A DNA stretch of 64,000 bases from Terana coerulea (Eukaryota; Basidiomycota; Agaricomycetes; Polyporales; Phanerochaetaceae). The notes below the pieces were generated by a model, which searched no databases, was not told where the DNA came from, and saw nothing but the letters and a program-made list of their open reading frames with translations. A program made the translations under genes and the position numbers. The stretch is taken from the NCBI GenBank assembly GCA_024811115.1, contig JAKOGH010000722.1, positions 124,001 to 188,000 of the forward strand. Direction: 5' to 3'. Positions within the stretch are counted from its first letter, which is position 1. Every line of letters begins with the position of its first letter. Of this stretch, positions 38,423 through 50,812 are shown piece by piece.

Positions 38423-40838
38423 TTACGCTTCGTGCCCGCTCCGGGATTCTCTCGTCGCCCACGCCCCTCGGCTTCGCCTTGGCCGCGGCGCGTTTCTTGG
38501 TTTCTTCCCCGCTCCGACGACGACGGGGGCGCCCGGCTCGTCTTCGCAGTCGGGGCAGAACCACTCGCCGTCTGGCACGGCGTCTAGTGGCGGGTCGAGG
38601 CATTGCAGGTGGTACGGGTTGTCGCACTGTGTTTCGGAGATTAGCCCGCCGGGAGAGAGGGAAGAAGCAGGGGCGGACCTTCTCGCACACAAGCTGCGAA
38701 GCGTCGTCGCCGGTGTCTGTGTTGCATATGACGCAGGCGTCTGGCACCTGCATGTCCTCCGGGTGACGCGGCAAGTCCGAAAGTTTCTCGGACGGCTTTG
38801 CGATGAAGAAGCTCGTGTTCTGACCGGCGGCAACTCTGTCATCGGAATTAGACACGAAGCCGTCCAGTACACTGAGAGCCGCACGTACTGCAAGATACGG
38901 ATCCCCGTCAATGGCTTGTTCTGGGTCGGCTTCGTGGCGCTCTTTGCTTCGTCAACGCCCAAGCCAAGCTCGCCTGTCGAGCAAGTGAGTGCATTTCGTA
39001 CATGGCGCATTCGAGAAACCAACCGTTGGGTGCGCCCTGGCCAAATGCTATAGTCATAACACCGCCGTCCTCCTCGGTGGCAAGCGCAAAGTGCGTAACG
39101 CCCCCGCTGCTGGCTTGAGTCACATGGCAGCCCCTATTCCTGTTCAGTTAGTAACCGTAGAAGTGAAAAGCAAGAGCTTTACATGCATTATCTCCTGGAA
39201 ATACCGGAAGGAAGAGTAGGGTTGTCCAGCGGACCCTATAACATTTCAGCCCGTGAAGACCAATGACGTGGTTGAATACTTACCATCTCCGGTGTTCTTC
39301 CACTGTACCGTTTCCTCCATAAATATCACTCCAACGCACATGCCGACGGTGGGCGCACCTTGCCTGCCATCCATAACATATGTTGGTTGTCAAGAACGAT
39401 TGTGTTTGTTGGGCCGGCGGATATGGCCTTAGCCATCGTTATCTTGTTGGGTCCAGCGAACTTGCGAGAAGGGCATAACACTGAGCTCAACTGCAAACAT
39501 AGAGCTGGCTTTACTCACACTGGGGACAACTTTGGGTACAAGGACATCATTTTGGAGACCTGTGCCGAGACCCATTCGACCATACCCGTTGCAACCCCAC
39601 ACGTAGACGAGACTAGTCAATAACATGAGAAGCATGATAGTTATGTGGACAAGGATGCCCACCCTTCCTCATCAAGAGCAACGCTATGCTGCTGTCCACA
39701 TGCGATTTGAACTATCTTCTTGCCCTCGAGGCCCTTCACCAACACTAAGCACGGAACTTCAGAACTACCGGAACCACATGGAGCAGAAAGTGGACCAACG
39801 AGGTTCAGTCTCGGCGTCGTAGACAAGCTTCCCGCCGGTCACAATGTGTTCTCCGGTCTTGCCGTTGCCCAGCTGGCCTTTCTCCGCGCTACCGAACGCG
39901 AACACTGGTGATAATCAACATGTGGCGTCCTGAAGATCGTGAGGTAGGACGTACCCTTTCCGGTTTCCGTAAGCACGAGCGAGAAGGTGAGCCCCGCCTC
40001 CGCTTTGATAACCTTCTCCGGGTTACCCTTATAGGTCGGAGGGTCCATCAACTTGAAGGCCCGTATTTCGGGGCATACGTTATGCCCGCACTATCACACA
40101 GTGAATGTTATCTTCATGAACTGCGCTCACCGAAGTAACCTCGCTCACCTGACCCATGCTGTTCACGCCGCATGTCCAGACCTGCCCTTCACTTCCTACG
40201 AGTAACGTATGACTTCGGCCACATGCTGCATCAACGAATTTGGTCTCCTTAGAGGCTCCCAAAGTCTGAGGCGTTAGCTTAATAGGTGCATTCTCAGAGA
40301 CCACGTCGGGCCCGGTGGTGCCGAGCACGTAGCGTTCATTCCTCCCGAACAGCCAAGCGACGCCGTCAACGTCGAGGACTATTGCGTGACACGCCGAGTG
40401 GGATGTGTGAACAGAGACTGCCTTCACGTCGCTGAGCGAGCGCAGTATGTGTGGTTCAAGCAGGTCGGGGGCCCTGCAACCCAACGCGCTGCGTTCAGCA
40501 ACCTCGCGGGTACTCGATTGAACCGTGCACGTACTGAACCTCCGACGCCTGCTCCTGCGCTTTCTTTCCGGACGCCTTTCTCCCAAGCTTCGGCCTGCGT
40601 GTACGGTGGTGCAACAGCGGGGGAATGCGTATCATCCAAGGAGATTTGGCGAAACCCGAAATGAACGTCATGGTTCGAAACAAGAAGTCTCCGCACGCAC
40701 CAGTCCGTGCCGCCACAAAGCAACACTGTCGCATACGGTTAGCGGACGGAATCAAATGCGCGCAGCCGTCGTACCTCTGCCCCACTGCTGTTCAGGCTCA
40801 GAGCTCGAGGCTTTCTCTGATGATTTCTCGGTGGTCAT
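38423..40838 (-). CDS. RCC1-repeat protein with C-terminal PHD finger
   Basis: A seven-bladed RCC1-type propeller joined to a PHD finger. The start at 40838 (MTTEKSSEKASSSEPEQQWG) splices through a GTACGA...GACAG intron to VLLCGGTDW. Propeller repeats are seen as VDAACGRSHTLLVGSEGQVW, IVQIACGQQHSVALDEEG, VYVWGCNGYGRMGLG and GGVTHFALATEEDGGVMTIA. The PHD finger follows: ACVICNTDTGDDASQLVCEK, an intron, then CDNPYHLQCLDPPL and DGEWFCPDC, giving the C4HC3 ligands. The propeller most resembles RCC2-type proteins rather than the Ran exchange factor. PHD fingers read histone H3 tails, so a chromatin role is likely but inferred. The Lys/Arg-rich C-terminus is uncertain: the in-frame stop is at 38423, and another frame continues to 38358. 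Confidence 0.85.
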
Positions 40839-41098
40839 GTTGCAACTCGGGGGAAAAGAAGGCGGGACGCTCATCCCCAGGTCAACCGGTATCTATTTGT
40901 ACGGACAGGCGCACTTCCATCCCGCGCAGACAGAACGGCCCTTGTCCGCAATAGTCATGCCATCTAGGTATCCAAGCAAAGCCGGCTATTATGCCTATCT
41001 ACAAGTAATGATGCTGTATTGTACAATGATACACCCGACCACAACGAATCCGAAAGCACTGAAAACATAGGAATAAATTATGCGATAGCGTAGATGAA

Positions 41099-44000
41099 CT
41101 AACGGGCCCTGGCTCCGGAAGGCATGCCTATCAGGACGATGCTCATGCCCGTTCGATGCAGAGTATACTAGTGCTGTATTCAGCCAACACCTTCGGGAAA
41201 GCACGACCGAGACACTCACCTCAAACTCGTCTCCATGCAGTATGAGCATATCGCCATGAACCAAGGTGACAAACAGGGACTCGGTAGATCTCTTTGACTT
41301 CGACTTCCCCGTGCAGTGGTCGTGGATGCCAAAGCAGGACTAGCGGCGCGAGAGTTTTCGTGGTCCAAGTCCATGGGATCCAACATCGGCCAGTCATCCT
41401 CCTCGTCATTCACTACACTTGCGTACCGGCTCGCGGCCTCGCGTTTGACCCCATTCCATTTCGCCTTGGCGAAGCCGGACTTGGGGATGATGTACAGCTC
41501 GACGTCGGCACCGAAACAAAGCATGGCGGCCGGATACCGCCTGCAGGAGAGTGGATTGCTCTGTGTTCGCCGACAGTCAGCTGACGAGCTGCAGCATGAA
41601 GCCATTCCCTCACCTTCTTGCTACCTGGCACATGCCATGCCAAGACTGTCAGCTGGTCGATTTGGAACTTCTCTAGCCCGGCTTTCTTGGTTGCCAGTGT
41701 CTCCATCAGCTCACGAGCTTGCGAAACACACTGCGGGACTTCCTTCCACGGAACGCTTGGCTGCCCCTCGTGTCCGCCGCCAGCGAGATACGTGAAATAG
41801 GGACCTGCACCGTTTCCTCAGTCCCCACAGTGTAGACAACAGTATACGGACGTACCAGCTGCCAACTTGGTCTTCGCTATCTGCCACATAAGTGGGACGT
41901 GCAGCTGCAGTTCATGGAAGAACTTGTCCGCGTCCTTCTGCAGCGCCGGACGGTTGCAGGTGAAGACGTGCTTGACTTCCACAGAGTCGGAGACCGTATA
42001 CACAAATGTCCGCGCCCCGCCCTTCTCCCCGTCGAGTATGTGGCAGCCGACACCCTCGGGGTACGTGTCTACAGGGGAGGAGTCCGGCGTCATCTTGTGT
42101 GGGTCGCGGACGTACATTGCGCCCACCGGGAGCATGTCGTTGCCCTCCTACAAAACGGCACAGTCACCAACATGCGACAAACATGTAGGGCACTACAGCG
42201 CACCTGGCATGTGCCGCACTTCTGGAAGCAGAGCAGTCTCTGGACGTTCAGCCGCCCGCACTTTGTGCAGTGCCAGCCTGTCCGAGTAATCACCTCCGAC
42301 GCAACTTTGTCTCTGCTCGACGGCGCCGCGAAGTCAGCCCGGAGGCTCTCAGGAAGAAGTGAGTACGGAGAGGGCTCTGGTTGATCGGGCGGTGGTGGGC
42401 TAGGCGGAGCCTTCCACCAAGGGTGCGACGGTTGCTCGGCCTCGGGCATGTTTTCGCCGCCTGGTATCCAATGAAGCTTGAAGCGCCACGTCGCTCGCAC
42501 TGTGCGCACCTCTTCATCTTCGTGCTGCACAAGAAGAGACCGCTGGACAATAAAATCGTGAGCGACAATCCGGACATATCAACGGAACGCAAAAGCTACC
42601 TGAACATCTGAGATCCTGTAAAAGCCCAAAAAGAGCACGCCATGCCCATCCAAGCGGGCGAAAGGTAGCAACGGACAATCGTTAGGCGCAACGAGACCAA
42701 CAGGAACCTTGTACGTGCTGCATTCCAAGAGATGCCTAATCTCTTGTGGCAGCTCGTTCGGGATAAAGTTGGTGCGATTTTCCTCAGCGGCCAGCCTGTT
42801 GACCAAGTCTTGTCGCCCAGAGGCTTGCGGCGGCAGAACGCCAATCAAGTCACCGTTTAGCTTGTCGATGGCAGGCCCAAAGTGCTGGATATCCATGCCT
42901 TGATCGTGCTCTTCATGCGAGCCAAGGCGACGGGGCGAGGCCGTATGCGCGTAGCCTACTTGTAGAAACATGAGCATTTTGCGACGCAGTCTGAGAACCC
43001 AGGGCGCGGAAATGACACGCACTGGTTGCCGGCGTCGTACGCTCCGTCTGAATGTCGTCTGACATACTGTCCGCTGAATCTGAGCCTGGTGACTGAGGTG
43101 GAGTGAATTGCGCAGGTTTCAGTTTCGTCCCTGAACTGTTCTCATATCTACTCGCCTCAGCCAGAGGGTGTGGAAGGCCTTTGAAAAGGGGGTGAACTTC
43201 GTGTCGCTCGAACCCAGCTGGCTGAACGGGGGACCGGGGAATTTGCACTTTTCCTTTGCGGCAGCCTTCGACGCACGTATCAGTTTGTGGAAATTGCTCT
43301 GGTGCTGAGATCTCGGGTTATTCTGACCGAACATGCCACGAAGGCTGGGTGCGGGCACGGACGGCGAAGATTTTGCAAGTGAGGTCGACGCAGTGGGAGG
43401 CAGTGGCCCATGCGAGGTACTGCTGGCAGCCAACCGCCACCGCTCCGGGTCTTTTGACCCCAACGGTGAAAAAGACTGTCGTATCCCTTGACTGTGTGAA
43501 CTCGGTTTTGGCGTCTGCTGCAGAGACAAGGGTGGTAATGATAGGGAGGTCTGAAGCTTCCTTGCAACGAGCACCTGTGACGGATGGCAACTAAGGACTG
43601 GTTGTGTCCCGCCTAGAGACTGCGATCGAGATGTGTTGAGTGATGGCGTAGATGTTGAGGATCGCGTGGCGGCTATGTCGTCGACAAGCATCATATCCTG
43701 GCTTGCGCCATAGTCGACAGACTTGCCGGCAGCCCGGGCTCTATCCAGTGGAATAGTGAAATCTCGAACGCTTGACACGGTTAGAATCACGAAACGAACA
43801 AAGGAAGGAGCTGTCTCACATCGTTATTTCTGCATGTCCGTCTATTGTGAGACGGTCTTCAGGCCAATTACTGCTATCCAGAAGTATCATAGGTGGTTCC
43901 AAAGTTGCATGGTCTATGTGAATTCTCGGTCCAGTGCCGTTGATGGTTTTGGAGAGTTCCGGTAATACCTCAAGAAACTCGGCCTCGGTCTGAAAACGTC

Positions 44001-45133
44001 GCGTCGTTCGTTAAGAGAGCCGAGCGAGAATCAGAAGTCACGACAGCGTTTATGGGAATTAAAAATAATACCCACAGCGGCCCATATTCGAGGTTTTGCA
44101 GCGGGCAGAGGCTTCTGTATCGACGCACTGGATGTATCAATCAGTTTAGCTAGAGACTTGGAAGTCGGCGGCGAGGTTGGAATTCCTGGTGGTGGCGGCA
44201 CAACGCGCCATATCGTGCTGTCAGTCGCCACCCACCCTCCGTCTACTGATTACAATGTAAGCCGATCATGCACGGGCTTGTGACGAGCTTACCTTGGGGC
44301 TCTTTGCTCCTGGTAGACACGGTAGCCTTCCGTCGTCCGCCTCGCCCTCTGCCACGCCCGCTACCTCTCTGGCTTGTGGTCTTCTTCCTTTCAGCGGCGG
44401 TAGACTCGGCCTTCGATGCAGCCTCCGCCACAACGCCCGTATTCCTGCTGGCCTCGCCATGGGCTGCCGCAGAGGCAGCCTTCTTCGGCGGCGGTTTCTT
44501 CGGAATAGCCATGGGTGTAAAGTTATTTGAGCCAGAAGGAGTTGGTGTGGGGCTAAGCGAGGACAGCGGACCCTCGAGCGAGCTCGGCGCAATGGTCCGC
44601 GCTCGCTTGGGTGCAGGCTGGTCTATCGGCGGCGAGCGTGTCCGCCCGTTCGTCCCGTCCTTGACCATCGTCGGCCGCTTCTGCAGCTTGGGCTTTGCGG
44701 ACTTGGGGCCAGGAAGCTTGACCCAGCCTGCCTCCGCGTGGCACGCTCGCTCAGGGTCTCCGGACACGGTGCACCTCTGGCAGGAAGGCCTGCTCCTCGA
44801 ACAGACCTGTCTGATCTTCGCACAGTACTCGCACGGCTTCGGCGTCACGAAGAAATCGCGCCTGATGCCCGTCACAGGGTGGACGGCAAACAAGAAGATG
44901 TGGTTGGGGTCGATGCGGGTGTCGTAGTTTTCCGGGAGGGCTGCAGGTCGTCGGAGGTGAGGTCCCCAGGTGTGGGTATATTCAGGCAGCGGCTCCGATG
45001 GGTCAAATGGTGCGAAAGCGAATTCTTGCAATTCTTCGAGCTGCTGTGTCAATTTACGCGTGAATTGAGTGCCTGGGTCTGAGCCAGCCATGTTCATGAC
45101 TAGTCCTGCATGAGTGGGATGGGAGGAAATCAT
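41099..45133 (-). CDS. Large Cys-rich protein, function unknown
   Basis: One long multi-exon gene. The first exon (ATG at 45133, MISSHPTHAGL) has a Zn2Cys6-like cluster, CEYCAKIRQVCSRSRPSC plus QRC and ERAC, then an AT-hook-like basic tract (QRGSGRGRGRGGRRKA). An intron (GTAAGC...ATCAG) leads to WRVVPPPPGIPTSPPTSKSL, VLPELSKTINGTGPRIHID and FTIPLDRARAAGKSVDYG. A middle block has KLHWIPGGE and PYSLLPESLRADF, and then a second Cys set, WHCTKCGRLNVQ...FQKCGTC. The C-terminal half has TFVYTVSDSVEVKHVFTCNR, MLCFGADVELYIIPKSGF and VHGDMLILHGDEFE, then MSIVLIGMPSGARAR and stop. The last segment recalls the final strands of AlkB-like or cupin-type barrels, but I cannot find an HxD...H iron triad. The overall plan looks like a conserved basidiomycete orphan. 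At least one small deletion breaks the frame near 41135, and another break is possible near 41590. Confidence 0.65.
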
Positions 45134-45215
45134 TTACTTCCAGCGACGCTTGCTCCTCCGCCTTCCTCTCCTCAGTGGGCGCCTACCGGCCTAGACATAC
45201 CAAAGTGATACCGCC
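45134..45215. promoter_or_regulatory. 82-bp divergent promoter gap
   Basis: Separates the ATG of the Cys-rich gene (45133, -) from that of TGS1 (45216, +). The gap is too short for two independent promoters, so initiation signals are probably shared or lie within the genes. No TATA box is obvious. Confidence 0.5.
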
Positions 45216-46392
<1,177 letters not shown>

Positions 46393-46510
46393 AAGCTTCA
46401 CTCTGTTCGTCCTGCTTGTCGATATCTCAGCGGCGACGCCGTTTTCGTGTTCCATCCATGTATGAATTGGTAAAGCATTGCATTGCATGGACAACATTGG
46501 CCACGTTCAT

Positions 46511-47344
46511 TCATCGTCATCGTCCAGGATACGCTGACTCTGAGTAAGACGCGTGAGGACCTCTCCATCGAATGCACCTGTGACCCATTGAGTACGGAGA
46601 GTCATCATGGAGGACGCCTGCACTCACGTCCAGCGCTACTCCTGTGCTTCCCCCTATAAGCCGCCAGCGGCGAGTTCAAGATCGGTGAGCCTGGGAACGA
46701 TGATGTTGACGAGTTCAGCGAGGTGTCCATGGACGCGGAAGATAGTGCGGAGTAGTGCAGCGTTCGTGAAGGTGTTGAGATAGGCGAAGCCGCGTAGATG
46801 CTGGATGAGAATGCCTTCTGAGGCTGCGGGGTTGATTGCTGATGACCAGGCATAAGTGGATGGACATACGCGGTTGATTTCAAGATTGAGAGGAAAGATC
46901 TACGTACATTTGGCGTAAATGCAGGAAGGCGCTTCTGCGGTGTCGACTTCGGCGTTGCTGTTACAGATTTGGCAGGGGTTGGCGGCGGCGGGAGCGGCGC
47001 AGGTGGGTACTGTAAGGCATATGTAGCTTGCAAGACGTTCATGCTCAGCAATCCCAACGCAACAAGCTCTGCAGCGTAGGTTTATCCTTCAGTACATCAT
47101 ATCAACTTGCACGGCCGGTCACGGGCGTACCGAGCAGACAGACCCAGCGCCACCACGTTTCCCCCAGTCCATGGTAAACATAATGACGGTTCCCCCAAAA
47201 GAGGCGTATAGCCGTCCACGGGGACGGTAATGGTAGCAGGGTGGTGGTTAGGAGCAGGATAATAAGGCCCAGGCCATTGCTTCGTAGACGGGCCACTGCT
47301 TCGCTCCGGTGCGGTTTCACGTAGTCAAAGATTTTCGCAGGCAT
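46511..47344 (-). CDS. Pom34-like nuclear pore membrane protein
   Basis: The start at 47344 gives MPAKIFDYVKPHRSEAVARL, followed by two hydrophobic segments (LGLIILLLTTTLLPLPSP and, across an intron at 47069-47130, WWRWVCLLELVALGLLSM). A Pro-rich linker (PPAPLPPPPTPAKSV) and a Ser/Thr-rich C-terminal part with SIYAASPISTPSRTLHYS and SPLAAYRGKH come next. The last exon reads AFDGEVLTRLTQSQRILDDDDE and ends at 46511. Two closely spaced membrane spans near the N-terminus and a Ser-rich nucleoplasmic or cytoplasmic tail fit the fungal nuclear-pore component family of Pom34, which anchors the pore membrane ring. All four exons join in frame. The family call rests on architecture and a few remembered motifs, so it is moderate. 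Confidence 0.6.
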
Positions 47345-48753
47345 GACGAACGTGATAGTCGTTATACGGCGTTGTGGAAGGTGGTTGGGATAGAGTAAGA
47401 GCCCTCGGCTTTTAATGAGCTTTGGGCGGAGTGTTGAACGCGAACCAAACGTGAATTGCCAGAGAAGCAAACTAGCGCCCCTATGAACATCCTCTCAAAG
47501 GTTCTCACGCGCCACGCGATTATCTTCATCTTATCTAATTCACACTAAATATACAATTTGACCAATAATTGCAACCTCGTCGAAGAGACCGTGTCGATCA
47601 ATGTCGCTGATAAGGCTGAAGGATTGGTTTAAAAGTGCGGGAATTGTTGAGAGTTCAATGGTGGAAAGAGGAGAGCGAAGAAAGTTTGTGATGAGTGCAG
47701 TACTTGCCTGTGTTTGATTATACAAAACTGCCTCTACGTGACTCATACATCCTAATATAATTGCGAGCGAAGCGAGTATTATCTGCTTTCGACCCCTGGA
47801 CCCTGGTGAAGGAAGGGCTTACGGGCGCTTCCATGTTGCAATTACGGCGCCTATGCATTTCGAACCGTCGACCAGGAAAGTTGAAACAGAGGAAAGCTCT
47901 CACACATTCGTACGAGACGTATTGAATGTAGTGCATAATAAAAGCTAGCTAGCAAAGCAGTATTCTGGTGGTTCTCAGGTCCCATTTGCCCCCCATCTGG
48001 ACGAGTGCGAGTGTACAAGATGTTTCTCCCCTGGCCATGCATATTGGCGCCCGCGGCTTGAACATGGCCAGGCAGGCATCGGAATGACCATTCGCGAGCA
48101 CTCCCGCGGCCTACCGCGTGTCTATATTAGATGAAAGTAGCAGACTAGTTGATTTAAAGACAGCATGGCGGCTCATGACTTTGTCCGGATTCAAGGGTTT
48201 TCTGCTTGATCGCGAGAGACGCTGGCGCCCAATGACGTTGGCGTTGAGTTCCCTTTTCGGACGCGTCCAAATAGCGGTCAACAGTCTCAAAGGTCCCCGC
48301 TGCAGACTCGGACTCGCAGTGCGCTGTTCAGTGCTTTGTCGCGCATGTATGCATCTTCTCGGCGTCGGGGAGTTATACGACCTCGACTTCGACAATATCA
48401 TACACGAGGCGAAGCACTTGGAGCTTTACCACGCTGTTAGGCTGTTACGGTCGGGACAGGTGGTCGCGAATGGCTAGCCCGAAAAAGGAATCAGTAGATT
48501 TGTGGGCTACTGGGATGCTCACAAGCCATACAGGGTACAGCGAGCTACATGGGATATACGGCAGCTCAACACTAGGGGTATCTTTCAAAATACAAGAGAT
48601 CCAGGTCAAAAGAAATGTACAAGACGGCAAAGCTAGTCTAACTCAAATCGACACTCATGAGGTCATAAATCGCCGCGCCCTCCGCTGTCTAGATCCGCCC
48701 CCTCTCCATCTCTCCCACTACTGCCTGCACACCCGCCCTCGACACACGCCGCG
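47345..48753. other. Intergenic, contains a dispersed repeat
   Basis: 1.4 kb between the pore gene promoter and the 3' end of the monooxygenase. No gene is supported. It holds one copy (48211-48285) of a repeat also found upstream of the small heat-shock gene. A GGTTCGAAA B-box-like string on the minus strand near 47870 is not part of a tRNA fold I can draw. Confidence 0.45.
48211..48285 (-). repeat. Dispersed repeat copy A (about 75 bp)
   Basis: On the minus strand, the core from GGGAACTCAACGCC through GTCATTGGGCGCC matches 59953-60033 on the plus strand with few mismatches, and weaker similarity extends over about 75-80 bp. The two copies are 11.7 kb apart and inverted. Confidence 0.7.
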
Positions 48754-50728
48754 TCACGACTGCTCCTCGAGCATGCGCACCGCGCGCGCGACGTCGCCGT
48801 CGACGGTCGAGTCCCACGCCCACGCCCAGTTGTCGCGCAGGCGCGCGAACGTCGCCTGCAGCGCGCCGCCGTCGCGCGCGGGGTCCTTGTGCGCGTGCGC
48901 GGGCAGCGCGAGCCCGGGGTAGTTGAGCGTGTAGAGCAGGCCCGCCTCGCGCGACGCCGCGGCGACGCGCTGCGCGAACGGCCGCCGCACGGTGTCGTAC
49001 ACCGCGCCCGCGCGCCGCAGCGCCGTGCGCCCCGTCGCGGGGCGCGTGAGCAGCGCGGCGAGGATGTGTGCGTCCTGTACGTGCAGAGAGCGGCGCGGTG
49101 AGCAGACGTAGCGGGGAGAGACGGGGCGGCGTACCTCGATGGCCTGCCCGGCGCCGGCGCCCTGGTAGGGCATCATCGCATGGGCCTGTAGACATAAGAC
49201 ATGGCGTGAGTCAAGACACACTGCACCGGGTGCAAAGGCACGCACCGCGTCTCCGAGGAGGACGACCCTGCCGTGCACGAAGCTGCGCAGGGGCACGACG
49301 GTGTGCACGGCCCAGCGGCTCGTCGTCTTGACGCACTGCACGCAAACGCAATCACGTCAGTCGCTGATCACGCCGCGCGGGGGCCTGGCCAGCGCGGTGT
49401 GCGTCACGCACGCACGACGTGTCTGCGTGCATACGCCGCCGCCGCCGCCGCCACCTGGCACCGGCCCCCGAAAGCAGGAGGGTAACGGTTACGTACCTGC
49501 AGCAGCGCCTGCGCCTCGGGCTCCCACGCCGCAAAGTCGCGCTCGAACTCGGCGCGCGGCACGTCCTGCACCCACGGCGCGTCGAGCGTCGTGTCCTCGC
49601 GGTCGTACCGCGCCGTGAAGGCCGCGAAGTTGACGAGCGTCCCGCGCGCCATCGGGTACACCGTCCACTCCTGTATCGCGTGAGCAGCGTCGTGAGTGGG
49701 GCCGTAGACTATCAATAGTTTGAGCTTGCTCACCGCGTTCTTGCCTAGATACTTTGGTAGGTGGAGTAATGCCATAAGTATTAGTTAGCAGGCGAAGCAA
49801 GAGGCATGACACACCAGTTGGGGGGCGGTCAGAACACGGTGGTTGGGATGTCGCTCCCGCAACACCGTAGCGTCGATCGCTGCACGGTACGCCATTGTAC
49901 CGCTCCACAGCGGAGGGACCGCCCGGAGCGCCTCCTCCGCGTCCTCCGTCCGACCTTGCGCGCGCAGCTCTCCGCGACGTCCGCGAGCATGCCGGCGCGC
50001 ACCGCAGACTTGAGGCCGTCCGCGCCAACGAGCAGGTCGCACGCGGCGCTCGTGCCGTCCGCGAAGCGCAGCCGCACGGCCCCTGGCTGGGAGCTGTGCG
50101 ACGAGGAGGACGACGCGTCGGTGAAGGCGACGAGGCGCTTGGAGGTGTGCAGCCGGCAGGCGGGGGAGAGGTGGCGCATGAGGACGCGCTGGAAGTCGGG
50201 GCGGTGGAAGCTGATGAGGCCTCCTGGTCGTGGGCGCGTCGGCGGGGGCAGAGGCGCGGGGAGAAGGAGGCGGCTCACCTGGGGTCGTGAGTGTCTGGAA
50301 TTGGAAGCCGCCTGTGGGCTCGTCGGCTTTGCGTAGATGGAATGCGACCCCTGAGCGGGAGAACAAGTCAGTGCATGCACTCGACATCGACTGCCAGAAT
50401 TAGGAGCCAGGGACCGGCTGCAGTCTGCACTTACTTGGGATGCCTTCTGGCGGGATGACGGCGATCTCGGAGAGGTCTTCACTGAGGCCCATAGCTTGCA
50501 TGATCTTCCAACAGCGGGGCCACATGCCGATGCCGGCGCCGACCTCTGCGAACTCGCGCGCCGCTTCATACACGTCGACCTCGATGTCGGGGCATTTTGA
50601 CAAGGCGGCGGCAAGTACGAGGCCGCCGACGCCTCCGCCGCTGTAAATAACGCGACGGTCAGTGGGTTTGTGTGTGTTCAACAACTAGAGCAACCGACTT
50701 ACCAGATGGCGACTGTGAACTTGGTCAT
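48754..50728 (-). CDS. FAD-dependent monooxygenase, salicylate-hydroxylase-like
   Basis: Group A flavoprotein monooxygenase (PF01494 type) that uses NAD(P)H and O2 to hydroxylate an aromatic or other substrate; the substrate is not evident. The start at 50728 (MTKFTVAI) splices to CGGGVGGLVLAAALSK, the GxGxxG FAD-binding fold, then DVYEAAREFAEVGAGIGMWP. The middle has GLISFHRPDFQRVLMRHLSP and the DG motif CDLLVGADGLKSAVR. The second FAD motif is GDA, then after an intron AHAMMPYQGAGAGQAIE and, after another, DAHILAALL. The C-terminus reads NYPGLALPAHAHKDPARDG and ends MLEEQS at 48754. At least six introns are seen. The frame breaks in a GC-dinucleotide run near 49965, between MLADVAE and AQGRTEDAEEALRAV. 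Confidence 0.88.
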
Positions 50729-50805
50729 GGGGGCGTCCGGGGTGATGGCGTGCAGGGAGAGATGGAGAGACGAAAGCTTGGGCCAGGCAAGGTTAGGCGA
50801 AAGGG

Positions 50806-50812
50806 TATATAA
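50806..50812 (-). promoter_or_regulatory. Possible TATA box of the monooxygenase gene
   Basis: TATATAA, reading TTATATA on the gene strand, lies 78 bp before the ATG at 50728, a usual distance for a fungal promoter. Confidence 0.4.

Noticed and set aside
44268..44927. 219-codon plus-strand frame
   Set aside because: Antisense to the first exon of the Cys-rich gene, which has the better composition and splice joins.
47865..47885. GGTTCGAAA string resembling a tRNA B box
   Set aside because: No matching A box, acceptor stem or anticodon arm at the right spacing.
49806..50336. 176-codon plus-strand frame
   Set aside because: Antisense shadow of the FAD monooxygenase, whose cofactor motifs fix the minus strand as coding.
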